A DNA stretch of 64,000 nucleotides from the NCBI GenBank assembly GCA_040768905.1, contig JAXGMA010000001.1:124001-188000 (forward strand). The letters run 5' to 3'. The stretch comes from SZUA-584 sp040768905. Its GTDB lineage: Bacteria; Bacillota; Clostridia; Christensenellales; SZUA-584. The notes below the pieces were generated by a model, which made no database searches, was not told the DNA's origin, and worked only from the letters and a program-made list of their open reading frames with translations. The translations under genes and the position numbers were made by a program. This document shows positions 50,434 through 58,500 of this stretch, piece after piece (the first letter of the stretch is position 1; each line of letters starts with the position of its first letter).

Positions 50434-50898
50434 TCAGGTTGTTTTTTCAACAGATATGGCATCCAGATCCAGGCGTTTTTTCAGTGCGCGGCCTTCAAGA
50501 GAGCTCTTATGCAGCAGAGAGACATGCTTTTCACGCTCGGTTACGATAAGCTCTTTGAATTCTGTCGGCGTGATACGCTCTGCGCCTGAATAAAAAACTG
50601 ACAACTGCTCAAGATAATCCCCCGTGACCACCTTCTGAGGCAAGCTGCTTTCCCTGACCAGACGCTGTATATATGTGTCGGCCGTCACTCCGAACGCTGT
50701 GAAAACAACTTTGAGCAGCCCGTGCTGCAATTCGCTCGAAGGGCGCTTTGTGCGGTAACCGTCGAAAACCACCGTGATCTGCTCGCCGGTATAGCCCGCA
50801 TAGTCGTCAAGAACATCCAACAAGCCTTGGCGTGCGTCCTCAAGGTTTTGTGTTTGAGGCCCCCATGCGAATATCACGTTGTATCCGTCTATGATCAT
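50434..50898 (-). CDS. yacP: YacP-like NYN-domain ribonuclease
   Basis: A 154-residue NYN (PIN-like) nuclease. MIIDGYNVIFAW at the N-terminus, ITVVFDGYRTKRP and the later TADTYIQRLV and VVTGDYLEQLSVF supply the acidic metal-binding residues. The B. subtilis homolog (Rae1) cleaves mRNA on the ribosome. It overlaps the rlmB stop by four bases (ATGA), so it is translated with it, upstream of sigH. Confidence 0.9.
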   Translation of the reverse strand: MIIDGYNVIFAWGPQTQNLEDARQGLLDVLDDYAGYTGEQITVVFDGYRTKRPSSELQHGLLKVVFTAFGVTADTYIQRLVRESSLPQKVVTGDYLEQLSVFYSGAERITPTEFKELIVTEREKHVSLLHKSSLEGRALKKRLDLDAISVEKTT

Positions 50899-51647
50899 AC
50901 ACGCGCGTCCTGCCTTGTTTTTTCGTACATCAGCAGCGCTGCCGCAACAGCGGCGTTGAAAGAGCCGGTCTGCCCCCTCATCGGTATGCGTGCGAGAAAA
51001 TCGCAGTTCTCACGCACCAGCCGGGAGATGCCCTCGCCTTCCGAACCCACCACGATGGCAATAGCGCCTTTCATGTCTATATCCGCCGCATCCTTGCCCT
51101 GTGTATCGGCACCCACTATCCACACGTTTTTGCTCTTGAGCTCATCGATCGCGGCAATCAGGTTGGTGACCTTGGCAACAGGCAGCGTCTCGGCAGCGCC
51201 GGAAGAGGCTTTGTATGCCGCCGCAGAAAGTGATGCGCTGCGCCGTTTCCCCAAGATCACGCCGTGCGCACCCAAAACCTCCGCACTGCGTATCACGGAG
51301 CCTAAGTTGCCTTCGTCTGTGATGCCGTCGAGCACCACGATAAACGGCGGTTCGCCGCGCTGCTGCGCGAGGCTTAATATTTCGTCAAGGGTGGCATAAT
51401 CTTTTGCGGCGACCACCGCGACAACACCCTGGTGGTTGGCGGGGCGGCCGTCATGGCCGAACGGCATGGCAAGGCTGTCTAATTTGCGTCTGTCTGCGCG
51501 CACGATGGCGATGTGGTTCTGTGCCGCAAGCGCTAAAATTTCACGCACGCTTGGATCGTTAAGTTCCTTGGATGCGATGAGCTTGTCTATAGAGCGGTTC
51601 TGGCGTATGGCGGTTTTGACCGCGTTTCTGCCGTAGATGATATCCAT
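50895..51647 (-). CDS. rlmB: 23S rRNA 2'-O-methyltransferase RlmB-like (SpoU/TrmH family)
   Basis: A 250-residue SPOUT methyltransferase. IIYGRNAVKTAIRQ opens the L30e-like N-terminal domain; motifs 1-3 are LDGITDEGNLGSVIRSAEVL, IVVGSEGEGISRL and SFNAAVAAALLMYE, forming the SAM-binding trefoil knot. RlmB methylates a guanosine in the peptidyl-transferase region of 23S rRNA; related proteins modify tRNA. It begins immediately after thyX and overlaps yacP. Confidence 0.9.
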   Translation of the reverse strand: MDIIYGRNAVKTAIRQNRSIDKLIASKELNDPSVREILALAAQNHIAIVRADRRKLDSLAMPFGHDGRPANHQGVVAVVAAKDYATLDEILSLAQQRGEPPFIVVLDGITDEGNLGSVIRSAEVLGAHGVILGKRRSASLSAAAYKASSGAAETLPVAKVTNLIAAIDELKSKNVWIVGADTQGKDAADIDMKGAIAIVVGSEGEGISRLVRENCDFLARIPMRGQTGSFNAAVAAALLMYEKTRQDARV

Positions 51648-52388
51648 TTATTCAGTGCCTTTCACGATTGACTGCTGTTTATTTCGCATTTCACCGATGC
51701 GCCCGCAGGTTTTGCTGCCCTCTGCGCATGCGCCGCGCACACAGGCCGGGCCTGCGGCACTAAACAGCGCGGGCGCCGCGCTTGCTGCAAGCTTGAGCAT
51801 AGACCATGCGAGCTCCCGAATCTCCCACTGGGCGCGGTTGCAGCAGCGCAGAGAGAAAAAGTGAAGCAGTTCACGCGCATTCATGGTCAGCAGCATACGC
51901 GTTTCGCACGCGCCGGGCAGCACGAACCGTGCATCTTCATTGGTGTGCTCGATTTTGCCGCCAAGCGCCTGCTGCCATTCATCATACCACTGCTGTATGG
52001 TGCGCATCTGTTGTTCGTATTTTGCCACCGCCTCAATGCCAAGCGCGCGGATCGCGGGCGGGACGATGTAGCCAAAGCCCTGCTCTGAATAGCTCACATA
52101 CCGCTGAGACTGCACCGAAAAGCTGGCGATGCGGTGGCGTGTGATCTGCGCGAGAAGCGTGCGCGAGATGCCTTCGATGCCAAAAGTAAAGCTGGCGTGT
52201 TCTATGGTCGAAAGATGCCCAAGGTCAACAATGCGCTCGATGAAACCTTTTGCATTTTCGGGCGAAAGGCCGGCCTCAATATCACCAATGCCCGACGCGC
52301 TGTAGCAAAGCTTTGCGCCCATGGCTGCGAGTTTCTCTGCATCAGGCGTATGCGATATGAGCCGCACAAACTGCTTGACTTCAGGCAT
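51648..52388 (-). CDS. thyX: FAD-dependent thymidylate synthase ThyX
   Basis: A 246-residue flavin-dependent synthase that makes dTMP from dUMP with methylenetetrahydrofolate and NADPH. The ThyX motif RHRIASFSVQSQR occupies residues 84-96, with ERIVDLGHLSTIEHASFTF before and RMLLTMNARELLHFFSLRCC after it. The last 30 residues are rich in Ala and Cys (SAAGPACVRGACAEGSKTCG), longer than usual. ATG at 52388 lies inside the end of mrnC, an eight-base overlap, after GAGGAAAC. Confidence 0.95.
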   Translation of the reverse strand: MPEVKQFVRLISHTPDAEKLAAMGAKLCYSASGIGDIEAGLSPENAKGFIERIVDLGHLSTIEHASFTFGIEGISRTLLAQITRHRIASFSVQSQRYVSYSEQGFGYIVPPAIRALGIEAVAKYEQQMRTIQQWYDEWQQALGGKIEHTNEDARFVLPGACETRMLLTMNARELLHFFSLRCCNRAQWEIRELAWSMLKLAASAAPALFSAAGPACVRGACAEGSKTCGRIGEMRNKQQSIVKGTE

Positions 52389-52809
52389 ATGTTTCCTCCC
52401 CGAAAAAATGCGAAATGATGGCTTCAAACAGCCTGTCCGTTCGCTTTGTATCGCCTTTGAGATACAGATAGCCTATCACCGCTTCAATAGCCGTTGCGAG
52501 CGTATAGTCCTCCCGGCTCGCATTTTTGGGCGGCGCGGATTTGGCGTTGTGCCCAAGTCGGAAGATTTCCGTTTCGCGCTCATTAAGCAGAGGGAGCAAA
52601 AGCTGTGCTGCCTGCGCCTGTGACCGTGCGCTGACAACGCCGGAAGCGAGAGAGTGCAGCTGCGTTATGCGCCCCATCTTATTCTTCACAAGATACGCGC
52701 GGACATACAGATCAAAAACCGTATCGCCGATATATGCGAGCAGCAGCGGCGAAAGTTCACGTATTTTGTTTTCGCTCAAAGAGCGCAGCGAAACACCGTA
52801 TTTATCCAT
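52381..52809 (-). CDS. mrnC: Mini-ribonuclease 3
   Basis: A 142-residue RNase III-like enzyme lacking the double-stranded RNA-binding domain. LSPLLLAYIGDTVFDLYVRA holds the nuclease-domain Asp and AIEAVIGYLYLKGDTKR the second acidic pair. It matures 23S rRNA ends. ATG at 52809 gives the normal N-terminus; the frame upstream is open but atypical. It overlaps thyX by eight bases. The usual neighbour cysS is absent, replaced by the TSUP pair on the other strand. Confidence 0.92.
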   Translation of the reverse strand: MDKYGVSLRSLSENKIRELSPLLLAYIGDTVFDLYVRAYLVKNKMGRITQLHSLASGVVSARSQAQAAQLLLPLLNERETEIFRLGHNAKSAPPKNASREDYTLATAIEAVIGYLYLKGDTKRTDRLFEAIISHFFGEETYA

Positions 52810-52967
52810 CAGACCGATTATAGCACAGAGACAGCCCCTGCAACAATCCGTTCCAATGAAAAAAGGCAAGGGTTTCTTCTCCAAATTGAAAATATACAGC
52901 TTAAGATGATGACGCGTGAACGAAGAATAGCAAAAAGCTCATGCGTAAAGAATAACGGCAGAGGTGC

Positions 52968-53321
52968 ATGATGAAAAAAGAAATGAAGCATGCCGCCGTG
53001 GGCGCGGTCTCGGGCTTAATCGCAGGGTTATTGGGTTCGGGGGGAGGCATTGCTGTTGTGGAAGGGCTGGAGCGGACAGGGACAGCCGAACGCCGGGCGC
53101 ATGCGACATCGATCGCCGTGATATTGCCCATTTCCGTCGTTTCAGCAGCGCTTTACGGCTCAGGAGGGCATGTGCCGCTTGTGGACACGCTCTGGCTTTG
53201 CGGCGGTGCGGCCTTGGGCGGCCTGCTTGGCGCATTTTTTTTGGGGCGCGTTGCATTACGGCTGCTGAATAATATCTTCACGCTGCTGATGCTCATCTCG
53301 GGAATCTGGATGCTGATTTGA
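52968..53321 (+). CDS. TSUP (TauE/SafE) transporter half, N-terminal unit
   Basis: A 117-residue membrane protein with about four helices, starting AAVGAVSGLIAGLLGSGGGI, the first repeat signature of sulfite/anion exporters. Full TSUP proteins have two such repeats in about 250 residues; here they are encoded by two genes overlapping by four bases (ATGA). The products likely join in the membrane. GAGGTG precedes the start. Confidence 0.8.
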   Translation: MMKKEMKHAAVGAVSGLIAGLLGSGGGIAVVEGLERTGTAERRAHATSIAVILPISVVSAALYGSGGHVPLVDTLWLCGGAALGGLLGAFFLGRVALRLLNNIFTLLMLISGIWMLI

Positions 53322-53710
53322 TATACGCATTGCTGGGCGCCGCTTTCGGCATCGTCGGGGGCATGGGGCTGGGCGGCGGCATCGTGCTGATACCTGCTCT
53401 GACACTGCTGATGGGGCAAAGCCAGCACAGCGCGCAGGGCATGACGCTGTTTGCGTATCTGCCGATGGCCGCGCTGGCGCTTATTTCACACATCAGGCAA
53501 AAAAACGTACGGTTTAAACCCATGCTGTTTTTGACTCTGTTTGGATGTATCGGCGCCGCAGGTGGCTATTTTGTGGCAGCTGCTATTGACGGCAGTTTGC
53601 TGCGCACTGTTTTTGCTGTTTTTCTGATCATTACTGCGCTGCTGCGCCTTTGGCGGTTTGAGCTGCGCGGCAAATTGAGCCAAGCCAGCGGCAGTAAAAA
53701 ACGCCAATAA
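53318..53710 (+). CDS. TSUP (TauE/SafE) transporter half, C-terminal unit
   Basis: A 130-residue partner of the preceding gene, with LLGAAFGIVGGMGLGGGIVL and LLMGQSQHSAQGMTLFAYLP, the second-repeat signature. It has four helices and a basic tail. Split TSUP pairs of this kind occur widely in Clostridia, so it is probably not a broken gene. Substrate could be sulfite or an organic anion. Confidence 0.8.
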   Translation: MIYALLGAAFGIVGGMGLGGGIVLIPALTLLMGQSQHSAQGMTLFAYLPMAALALISHIRQKNVRFKPMLFLTLFGCIGAAGGYFVAAAIDGSLLRTVFAVFLIITALLRLWRFELRGKLSQASGSKKRQ

Positions 53711-53754
53711 CCTTTCATTGATGCAGCATAAGAGCCTGAAGCAAACTTTGGCGG

Positions 53755-53783
53755 TTGACAGCCAAAAACCGCGCGCATATAAT
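53755..53783 (+). promoter_or_regulatory. Consensus sigma-A promoter of the T-box transcript
   Basis: TTGACA at 53755-53760, 17 bases, TATAAT at 53778-53783: a perfect match to the housekeeping consensus. Transcription would start near 53790 and run into the T-box leader. Confidence 0.9.
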
Positions 53784-53789
53784 TGATTT

Positions 53790-54056
53790 AAATATACAAA
53801 AATGGCTGTGAAGGGAAAGCAGCGTTCCTGCAGACGCGTCAAGAGAGCCGCCGGATGGTGCGAGGCGGACGCGGGCGGAATGTGCCCTCGCCCCGGAGCC
53901 GCAGGGCTGAAAACCAAAGTAGGCTTTGACGAGGTGTCCATGCGTTGGTTGGGCACGGGGCAAGCAGCCCCGATTTTGAGCTGGCGGCCAACAAGGCCGC
54001 AAGCAGAGTGGTACCGCGAAAGCCTTTCGTCTCTGTAGGGATAAGGGCTTTTTTGT
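53790..54056 (+). promoter_or_regulatory. T-box leader upstream of an acyl-CoA synthetase gene
   Basis: The antiterminator T-box sequence AGAGTGGTACCGCG is at 54005-54018. Stem I is recognisable, with the AGAGAGCC bulge, the GGTG distal element near 53856 and GGAATGTGCC on its 3' side. T-box leaders sense uncharged tRNA and then read through a terminator. The terminator here uses AAAGCC and GGGCTTTTTT (54019-54054). The specifier codon lies near GTGCCC on the 3' side of stem I; I cannot fix it with confidence. A T-box before an acyl-CoA ligase rather than an amino acid gene is unusual. Confidence 0.88.
54019..54054 (+). terminator. T-box-controlled terminator
   Basis: AAAGCCTT and AAGGGCTTT pair around the TCGTCTC region and are followed by six T. 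The 5' arm begins directly after ACCGCG, so pairing of the T-box with a tRNA end would prevent it. Confidence 0.8.
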
Positions 54057-54103
54057 TTCATAAGAGGTCAACATCAAAGTATTGGCCAATAAGGGGGATT
54101 TGT

Positions 54104-55759
54104 ATGCCGGAATTCATCAACATGACCATAGGCGACTGGCTCGATGAAAAAGCGCGGGCGTTTCCGGACAGGGAATGCAGCGTGCATCCTTTCGAGGGGC
54201 TGCGCTATACCACAGCGCAGTTCGCGGCCGAATGCGACAAAGCGGCGCGGGGGCTGATGGCAATGGGCATCAAAAAGGGAGACCATGTAGCCATCTGGGC
54301 GACCAACTACCCGCAGTGGGTCATCACGCAGTTTGCGACAGCCAAGATAGGCGCCGTGTTCGTCACCGTCAACACCAACTACAAAAAATACGAGCTTGAG
54401 TATTTGCTCAAGCAGTCGGACGCGGCCATGCTGATTATGATGGGCGGCACGAAAGACAACAGCTATGTGGATCATATCTACGCCGTATGCCCGGAGCTGA
54501 AGACCAGCGCGCCCGGTAGGCTGAATTCCGAAAAACTGCCGTTCCTCAAAACCGTCATTTTCCTCGATGAGCAAAAAAAACCGGGCATGTACACCTGGGA
54601 TGATGTGCTGCGGTTATCCGATAACGTACCGGAAGAGCAGCGCGCCGCATTGCAGGCGTCTCTTGACCCGCACGACGTTATCAACATGCAGTACACATCG
54701 GGCACCACCGGTTTCCCCAAGGGCGTGATGCTCACGCATTATAACATCATCAACAATGGCAAGATCATCGGCGAGTCGATGGCTTTTACCGAAAAAGACA
54801 GGCTGTGTATCACCGTGCCGCTGTTCCACTGCTTCGGCTGTGTTTTGGGAGTGATGGCTGCCATCACCAACGATACCGCGATGGTGTTCGTTGACCATTT
54901 CCATCCCGTCAACGTGCTGCATGTTTTAGATTCCGAGAAGTGCACGGCGTTCCACGGCGTGCCGACGATGTTCATCGCCATGCTTCAGCACCCCGATTTT
55001 GAAAAGTACGACTTATCGCATCTGCGCACGGGCATCATGGCTGGTTCGAACTGCCCTGTCGAGGTCATGAAGGCGGCGGCGGAACGCATGAACATGCGCC
55101 ATATCACCAGCGTATACGGCCAGACCGAATCATCCCCCGGCATCACGCAGTCTACCGTTGACGACCCGCTTGATATCCGCGTCTCCACCGTAGGGCGCGC
55201 GTACCCAAATGTTGAAGCCAAGGTCATCGACCCGGAGACGGGCAAAGACGTGCCGCCGAACTCGGTGGGAGAGATCGTGACGCGCGGGTATCATGTGATG
55301 AAAGGCTATTACAAGATGCCCGAGGCGACGGCGCAGGTGATCGACCCCGACGGCTGGCTGCACACGGGCGATCTTGGCGTGCGCGACGAAAACGGCTATT
55401 ACAAGATCACCGGCCGATTGAAGGATATGATCATTCGCGGGGGTGAGAACATTTATCCGCGAGAGATCGAGGAGTTTTTATACACGCATCCTGCGGTGAG
55501 CGATGTGCAAGTGGTGGGCGTGGCGGACGAGAAGTACGGCGAAGAGGCTTTGGCGTGCGTTATCAAAAAGCCGGGTGCAGAAGTTACCGAAGGCGAGCTT
55601 GCGGCTTTCGTGCGTGACGGCCTTTCCAAGCACAAAACGCCGCGCTATGTCAGGTTTGTCGAATCGTTCCCGATGACGGCGAACGGCAAGATACAAAAGT
55701 ACAAGCTGCGCGACTGGGGCGAGGAGGTGCTCGGCCTACGCGACAGGTCTGAGGACTAG
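54104..55759 (+). CDS. AMP-dependent acyl-CoA synthetase (FadD-like)
   Basis: A 551-residue ANL-superfamily ligase. The AMP-binding loop is MQYTSGTTGFPKGVMLTHYN (about 200); later motifs are SVYGQTESSPG, GWLHTGDLGVRDENGYYKITG, GRLKDMIIRGGENIYPREIE and the catalytic lysine in NGKIQKYKLRDW. Such enzymes make acyl-AMP then acyl-CoA, usually from medium or long fatty acids. ATG at 54104 follows AAGGGGGA. Its expression depends on the T-box leader, so an amino acid (possibly a branched-chain one) seems to control it. A tRNA-like amino acid substrate cannot be excluded. Confidence 0.88.
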   Translation: MPEFINMTIGDWLDEKARAFPDRECSVHPFEGLRYTTAQFAAECDKAARGLMAMGIKKGDHVAIWATNYPQWVITQFATAKIGAVFVTVNTNYKKYELEYLLKQSDAAMLIMMGGTKDNSYVDHIYAVCPELKTSAPGRLNSEKLPFLKTVIFLDEQKKPGMYTWDDVLRLSDNVPEEQRAALQASLDPHDVINMQYTSGTTGFPKGVMLTHYNIINNGKIIGESMAFTEKDRLCITVPLFHCFGCVLGVMAAITNDTAMVFVDHFHPVNVLHVLDSEKCTAFHGVPTMFIAMLQHPDFEKYDLSHLRTGIMAGSNCPVEVMKAAAERMNMRHITSVYGQTESSPGITQSTVDDPLDIRVSTVGRAYPNVEAKVIDPETGKDVPPNSVGEIVTRGYHVMKGYYKMPEATAQVIDPDGWLHTGDLGVRDENGYYKITGRLKDMIIRGGENIYPREIEEFLYTHPAVSDVQVVGVADEKYGEEALACVIKKPGAEVTEGELAAFVRDGLSKHKTPRYVRFVESFPMTANGKIQKYKLRDWGEEVLGLRDRSED

Positions 55760-55783
55760 GGTTTTTTTAAGCTATTCCTTTTT

Positions 55784-55846
55784 TGCAGGGGCGCTGCCCC
55801 CGCACCCCCGCCAAAGGGCATTGCCCTTTGGAAACCCGCGTTATAA
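55784..55846. repeat. GC-rich dispersed-type intergenic repeat
   Basis: GCAGGGGCGCTGCCCCCGC, ACCCCCGCC, AAAGGGCATTGCCCTTTGG, AAACCCGC: two hairpins in a row. I recognise this arrangement as an abundant intergenic repeat of gut Clostridia. Only this copy was seen in the window. Function unknown; it could be a REP/MITE-like element. Confidence 0.55.
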
Positions 55847-55872
55847 AATGCCGCTGAGCGCGGCATTTTGGG
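55847..55872. terminator. Hairpin after the acyl-CoA synthetase region
   Basis: AAAATGCCGC-tgagc-GCGGCATTTT: a 10-bp stem with A and T runs, usable as terminator in both directions between the synthetase and the Spo0E-like gene on the other strand. Confidence 0.75.
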
Positions 55873-55920
55873 TATCATGGGGGGCGCCAAAGTGAGCCCC
55901 CAAACCAATCAATAAACAAA

Positions 55921-56100
55921 CTAATATAATTGGCGCTGTTTAGGGTATGCGTGTTTTATCAGCAATTTGTCTACCTTGCGGCTTTGTTTTAAGATGGATT
56001 CGCGGTTGAGCGCGAAGGAGCCGTTTTTAATCACTTCATCTACCATACTGCTGAGTTTTGCGTGTTCTCTTAAAAGTGCATTATGATGCTTTTTTCTCAT
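55921..56100 (-). CDS. Spo0E-like sporulation regulatory peptide
   Basis: A 59-residue protein (MRKKHHNALLREHAKLSSM) with the Spo0E pattern: a helix, then SILKQSRKVDKLLIKHAY, matching the S-x-x-x-D signature in which the Asp attacks the phosphoryl group. Spo0E-like phosphatases remove phosphate from Spo0A and delay sporulation. The Gln of SQELD is replaced by Arg. GAGGTTGT precedes the ATG. The gene is divergent from the Xre regulator at 56226. Too short for common ORF cut-offs. Confidence 0.7.
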   Translation of the reverse strand: MRKKHHNALLREHAKLSSMVDEVIKNGSFALNRESILKQSRKVDKLLIKHAYPKQRQLY

Positions 56101-56225
56101 ACAACCTCTATGCTTAGCATATTGAGCTAAAAACTATTAAATATACTACATTAAAAACTCATTAATGTCAATTAAAAATTCCTGCATAATAGTAGTTAAG
56201 AACTCATAATAACGGAGAGTGCATC

Positions 56226-56561
56226 ATGAAAGATTATGACCGCAAAGCTGTGGGTGAGCGGATCAGGAGGCAAAGAAAAGCGCTTGGGCTTTCGCAAGAG
56301 AGTTTTGCCGAGCGCATCGGGCGCGTTCCAAAGTTTTGCGCGGACATAGAACGCGGACAGGCAGGCATGTCCATCAAAACGATGCTGGCTATCTGTACGC
56401 TTCTCAAGATGTCCCCGAATGAGCTGCTTTTAGGCAAGAAGGATGAATCATCTTCCGATGAAACAAGACTGATCATCTCGGCGCTTTCTCAATGCACAAG
56501 CACGCAGCGAAAAGACGCGTATGCGCTTCTCAAGCTTTTTCTTGTTGCGACAAAAAAATGA
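56226..56561 (+). CDS. Xre-family regulator
   Basis: A 111-residue regulator with an N-terminal helix-turn-helix (RIRRQRKALGLSQESFAERI, then FCADIERGQAGMSIKTM) and a helical C-terminal part (ISALSQCTSTQRKDAYALLK) that may dimerise. CGGAGAG precedes the ATG. It is typical of clostridial SinR-like proteins. It lies between a Spo0E-like gene and an AT-rich insertion; targets unknown. Confidence 0.85.
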   Translation: MKDYDRKAVGERIRRQRKALGLSQESFAERIGRVPKFCADIERGQAGMSIKTMLAICTLLKMSPNELLLGKKDESSSDETRLIISALSQCTSTQRKDAYALLKLFLVATKK

Positions 56562-56608
56562 TATCAACGAGCTTACAAGGGTGCAATGTCAATGGTTTTG
56601 AGGCTGTT

Positions 56609-56878
56609 ATGTTTAAAAATAAATATGCTGGCAACAGGAACAATATTTGCGGAATAAAGATTGCATAACTTCGCAAGGCAATGAGCCCGAAGGTATCGCA
56701 GCGTGAACTTGCTGACAGACTTCAGATCATTGGGCTGGATATCGACAAAAACGCTGTGCAGCGCATCGAAAGCGGGCATCGTTTTGTGACCGATATTGAG
56801 CTTGCTGCGTTTGCGCGCGTTTTTGATGTTTCGGTGGATGCTCTTTTGGACCAGATTATTCAAGGGAATGAAGAATAG
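56609..56878 (+). pseudogene. Second Xre-family gene with an in-frame stop
   Basis: MFKNKYAGNRNNICGIKIA is followed by TAA (56666-56668), then LRKAMSPKVSQRELADRLQI and IDKNAVQRIESGHRFVTDIE in the same frame. Relatives have an Arg or similar residue at the stop. Translation could restart at ATG 56681, giving 65 residues with most of the helix-turn-helix. It precedes the HEPN-like gene by one base and may be its antitoxin or regulator, now damaged. Confidence 0.65.
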
Positions 56879-56879
56879 T

Positions 56880-57713
56880 ATGTTCAATATTAGTTTAAAT
56901 GAAAATGCTGGGGCTGCTTATTTAACTGCTTTCGATGCCTTAAAAAAGATATTTGATGGGGAATGCGACTTTAAAAACTACAGATTATATGTATTGAATT
57001 TGCATTCTGCTTTAGAGTTATTCTTTAAAACAAAACTGTTTGAATACAATGATTTTATGATATTTAATTTTTCAGATCAGAAGCTAATGAATCTATATAG
57101 AAAAGCAATTGAGGCTAATCAAACATTATTTGAATATATTGAATCAACAAAAGACGAAATTCCAAGTACAGTGAGCTTTTTAGATGCAATTAAGAGACTT
57201 GCCTATTTTTTAAGAGATGACAAACTATCCAGTATATATATATCTAAGCTAGAAAGATTGAATTCTATAAGAAACAGCATAATACATTTTAAACTTAAAT
57301 TAGGTGATGATGAATTTATAATATTGAATGATCTTTTCATTTTTTGCTTACCATATTATGAATATTATGTCGGAAAATTAAATGAAATTGATGATAGTAT
57401 TATAAAAAGAATACTAGATAATAAGATAACAATAAAAAAAGCTGCTATAAATGATCCTTTTAATAAACGTTTGCTTAAAATACTAGATAATTATGGAGGA
57501 ATAATAGATTGCTTTGACTATAAATCTTTAGCTTCATCAATAATAAAAGAATTCGATTTTGAAATGAATGAAAAAGATAAAATTATTAAAAGGATAAAAA
57601 TATTTGAAAATCTCGAGTTTTTTGAATGTAATCATTACAATGAAAAAGACTGGGACGTTAGTTGGTTTATTTTAAGTGAAGAATGTAGAAATCTTTTGAA
57701 TGAGCTCGCTTAG
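56880..57713 (+). CDS. HEPN-like protein in an AT-rich island
   Basis: A 277-residue helical protein. RLYVLNLHSALELFFKTKLF (about 35-54) and LERLNSIRNSIIHFKLK with R131-x4-H136 match the HEPN fold, whose R-x4-6-H motif forms an RNase site. The gene is far more AT-rich than the genes on both sides, a sign of transfer. It starts one base after the Xre-like pseudogene, the order seen in toxin-antitoxin pairs. The C-terminal half is unrecognised. ATG 56868 is an alternative start. Confidence 0.6.
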   Translation: MFNISLNENAGAAYLTAFDALKKIFDGECDFKNYRLYVLNLHSALELFFKTKLFEYNDFMIFNFSDQKLMNLYRKAIEANQTLFEYIESTKDEIPSTVSFLDAIKRLAYFLRDDKLSSIYISKLERLNSIRNSIIHFKLKLGDDEFIILNDLFIFCLPYYEYYVGKLNEIDDSIIKRILDNKITIKKAAINDPFNKRLLKILDNYGGIIDCFDYKSLASSIIKEFDFEMNEKDKIIKRIKIFENLEFFECNHYNEKDWDVSWFILSEECRNLLNELA

Positions 57714-57789
57714 CACTTCCTGCCGCCCTCCCCGTCATAAATCCGGCCGTCCCTTCATATCTATATCGTAAGTGAAAGGGGATGTGTGT

Positions 57790-58260
57790 ATGAATGCGAA
57801 TGTGGCGGAGAAAAGCGCAAAAAAGCCGGTGCTTGCGGGCATCATCAAGCGCGCGCTCAAGGGCACCTTGGTCTCCATGGTGTTCACCGTCGCGGCCATA
57901 CTGCTGTTCGCGCTGATCATCAAGGAAACGGGGATCGGCGATAACGTCATTGCGCCGGTCAACCAGATCATCAAGATCGCGGGCATCATGGCGGCGGCGT
58001 ATTTCGCGGTCAAAGGGATGGCCGAAAAGCAGTGGCTCACGGGCGGGTTTTCGGGCATGATGTTCATACTGCTGAGCTATCTTGTGTTTTCGCTGATAGA
58101 GGGTATTTTCGGAAACGTCGCGCTGCTGTTCTCGGATATGCTGATGGGGCTGCTTGTGGGCATGGTGTTCTCCATCATCCTCGCGAACTTCACGCGCATC
58201 GGCCGCAAAGCCCCAAAGCCCAAAAAGCGGGGCGCGCCGCTCGGCCGCGCAAAGGCCTAG
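57790..58260 (+). CDS. TIGR04086-family (YrzE-like) membrane protein
   Basis: A 156-residue protein with four membrane helices (VSMVFTVAAILLFALII, IIKIAGIMAAAYFAVKG, GMMFILLSYLVFSLIEG, LLVGMVFSIILANF) and a very basic C-terminus (RIGRKAPKPKKRGAPLGRAK). The family regularly sits upstream of the SCIFF peptide gene in Clostridia, as here. Function unknown. ATG at 57790 follows AAAGGGG. Confidence 0.85.
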   Translation: MNANVAEKSAKKPVLAGIIKRALKGTLVSMVFTVAAILLFALIIKETGIGDNVIAPVNQIIKIAGIMAAAYFAVKGMAEKQWLTGGFSGMMFILLSYLVFSLIEGIFGNVALLFSDMLMGLLVGMVFSIILANFTRIGRKAPKPKKRGAPLGRAKA

Positions 58261-58337
58261 CAGATATAAAGAGTTGCAAACTGCGCGCCGGTTATTATAT
58301 AATCGTGGCGTAGTTTGTTTATACTTTTGGAGGGAAC

Positions 58338-58484
58338 ATGAAACACTTAAAAACGGTTGTCAAAGGCAGCCTTAAGAACAAGACCGGAAAGACGGGCTGC
58401 GGCGAATGCCAGACCTCGTGCCAGTCGGCCTGCAAAACCTCGTGCACGCTTGCGAACCAGCGCTGTGAGAAAAAACAAAGGTAA
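58338..58484 (+). CDS. scfA: SCIFF ribosomal peptide precursor (six cysteines in forty-five)
   Basis: A 48-residue peptide beginning MKHLKTVVKGSLKNKTGKT and continuing with CGECQTSCQSACKTSCTLAN: six closely spaced cysteines. SCIFF is a nearly universal clostridial peptide in which a radical-SAM enzyme makes thioether bridges. TGGAGGGA precedes the ATG. The maturase gene follows 84 bases later, after a terminator. The peptide's physiological role is not known. Confidence 0.95.
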   Translation: MKHLKTVVKGSLKNKTGKTGCGECQTSCQSACKTSCTLANQRCEKKQR

Positions 58485-58500
58485 AGGGCGGCATACGGAT

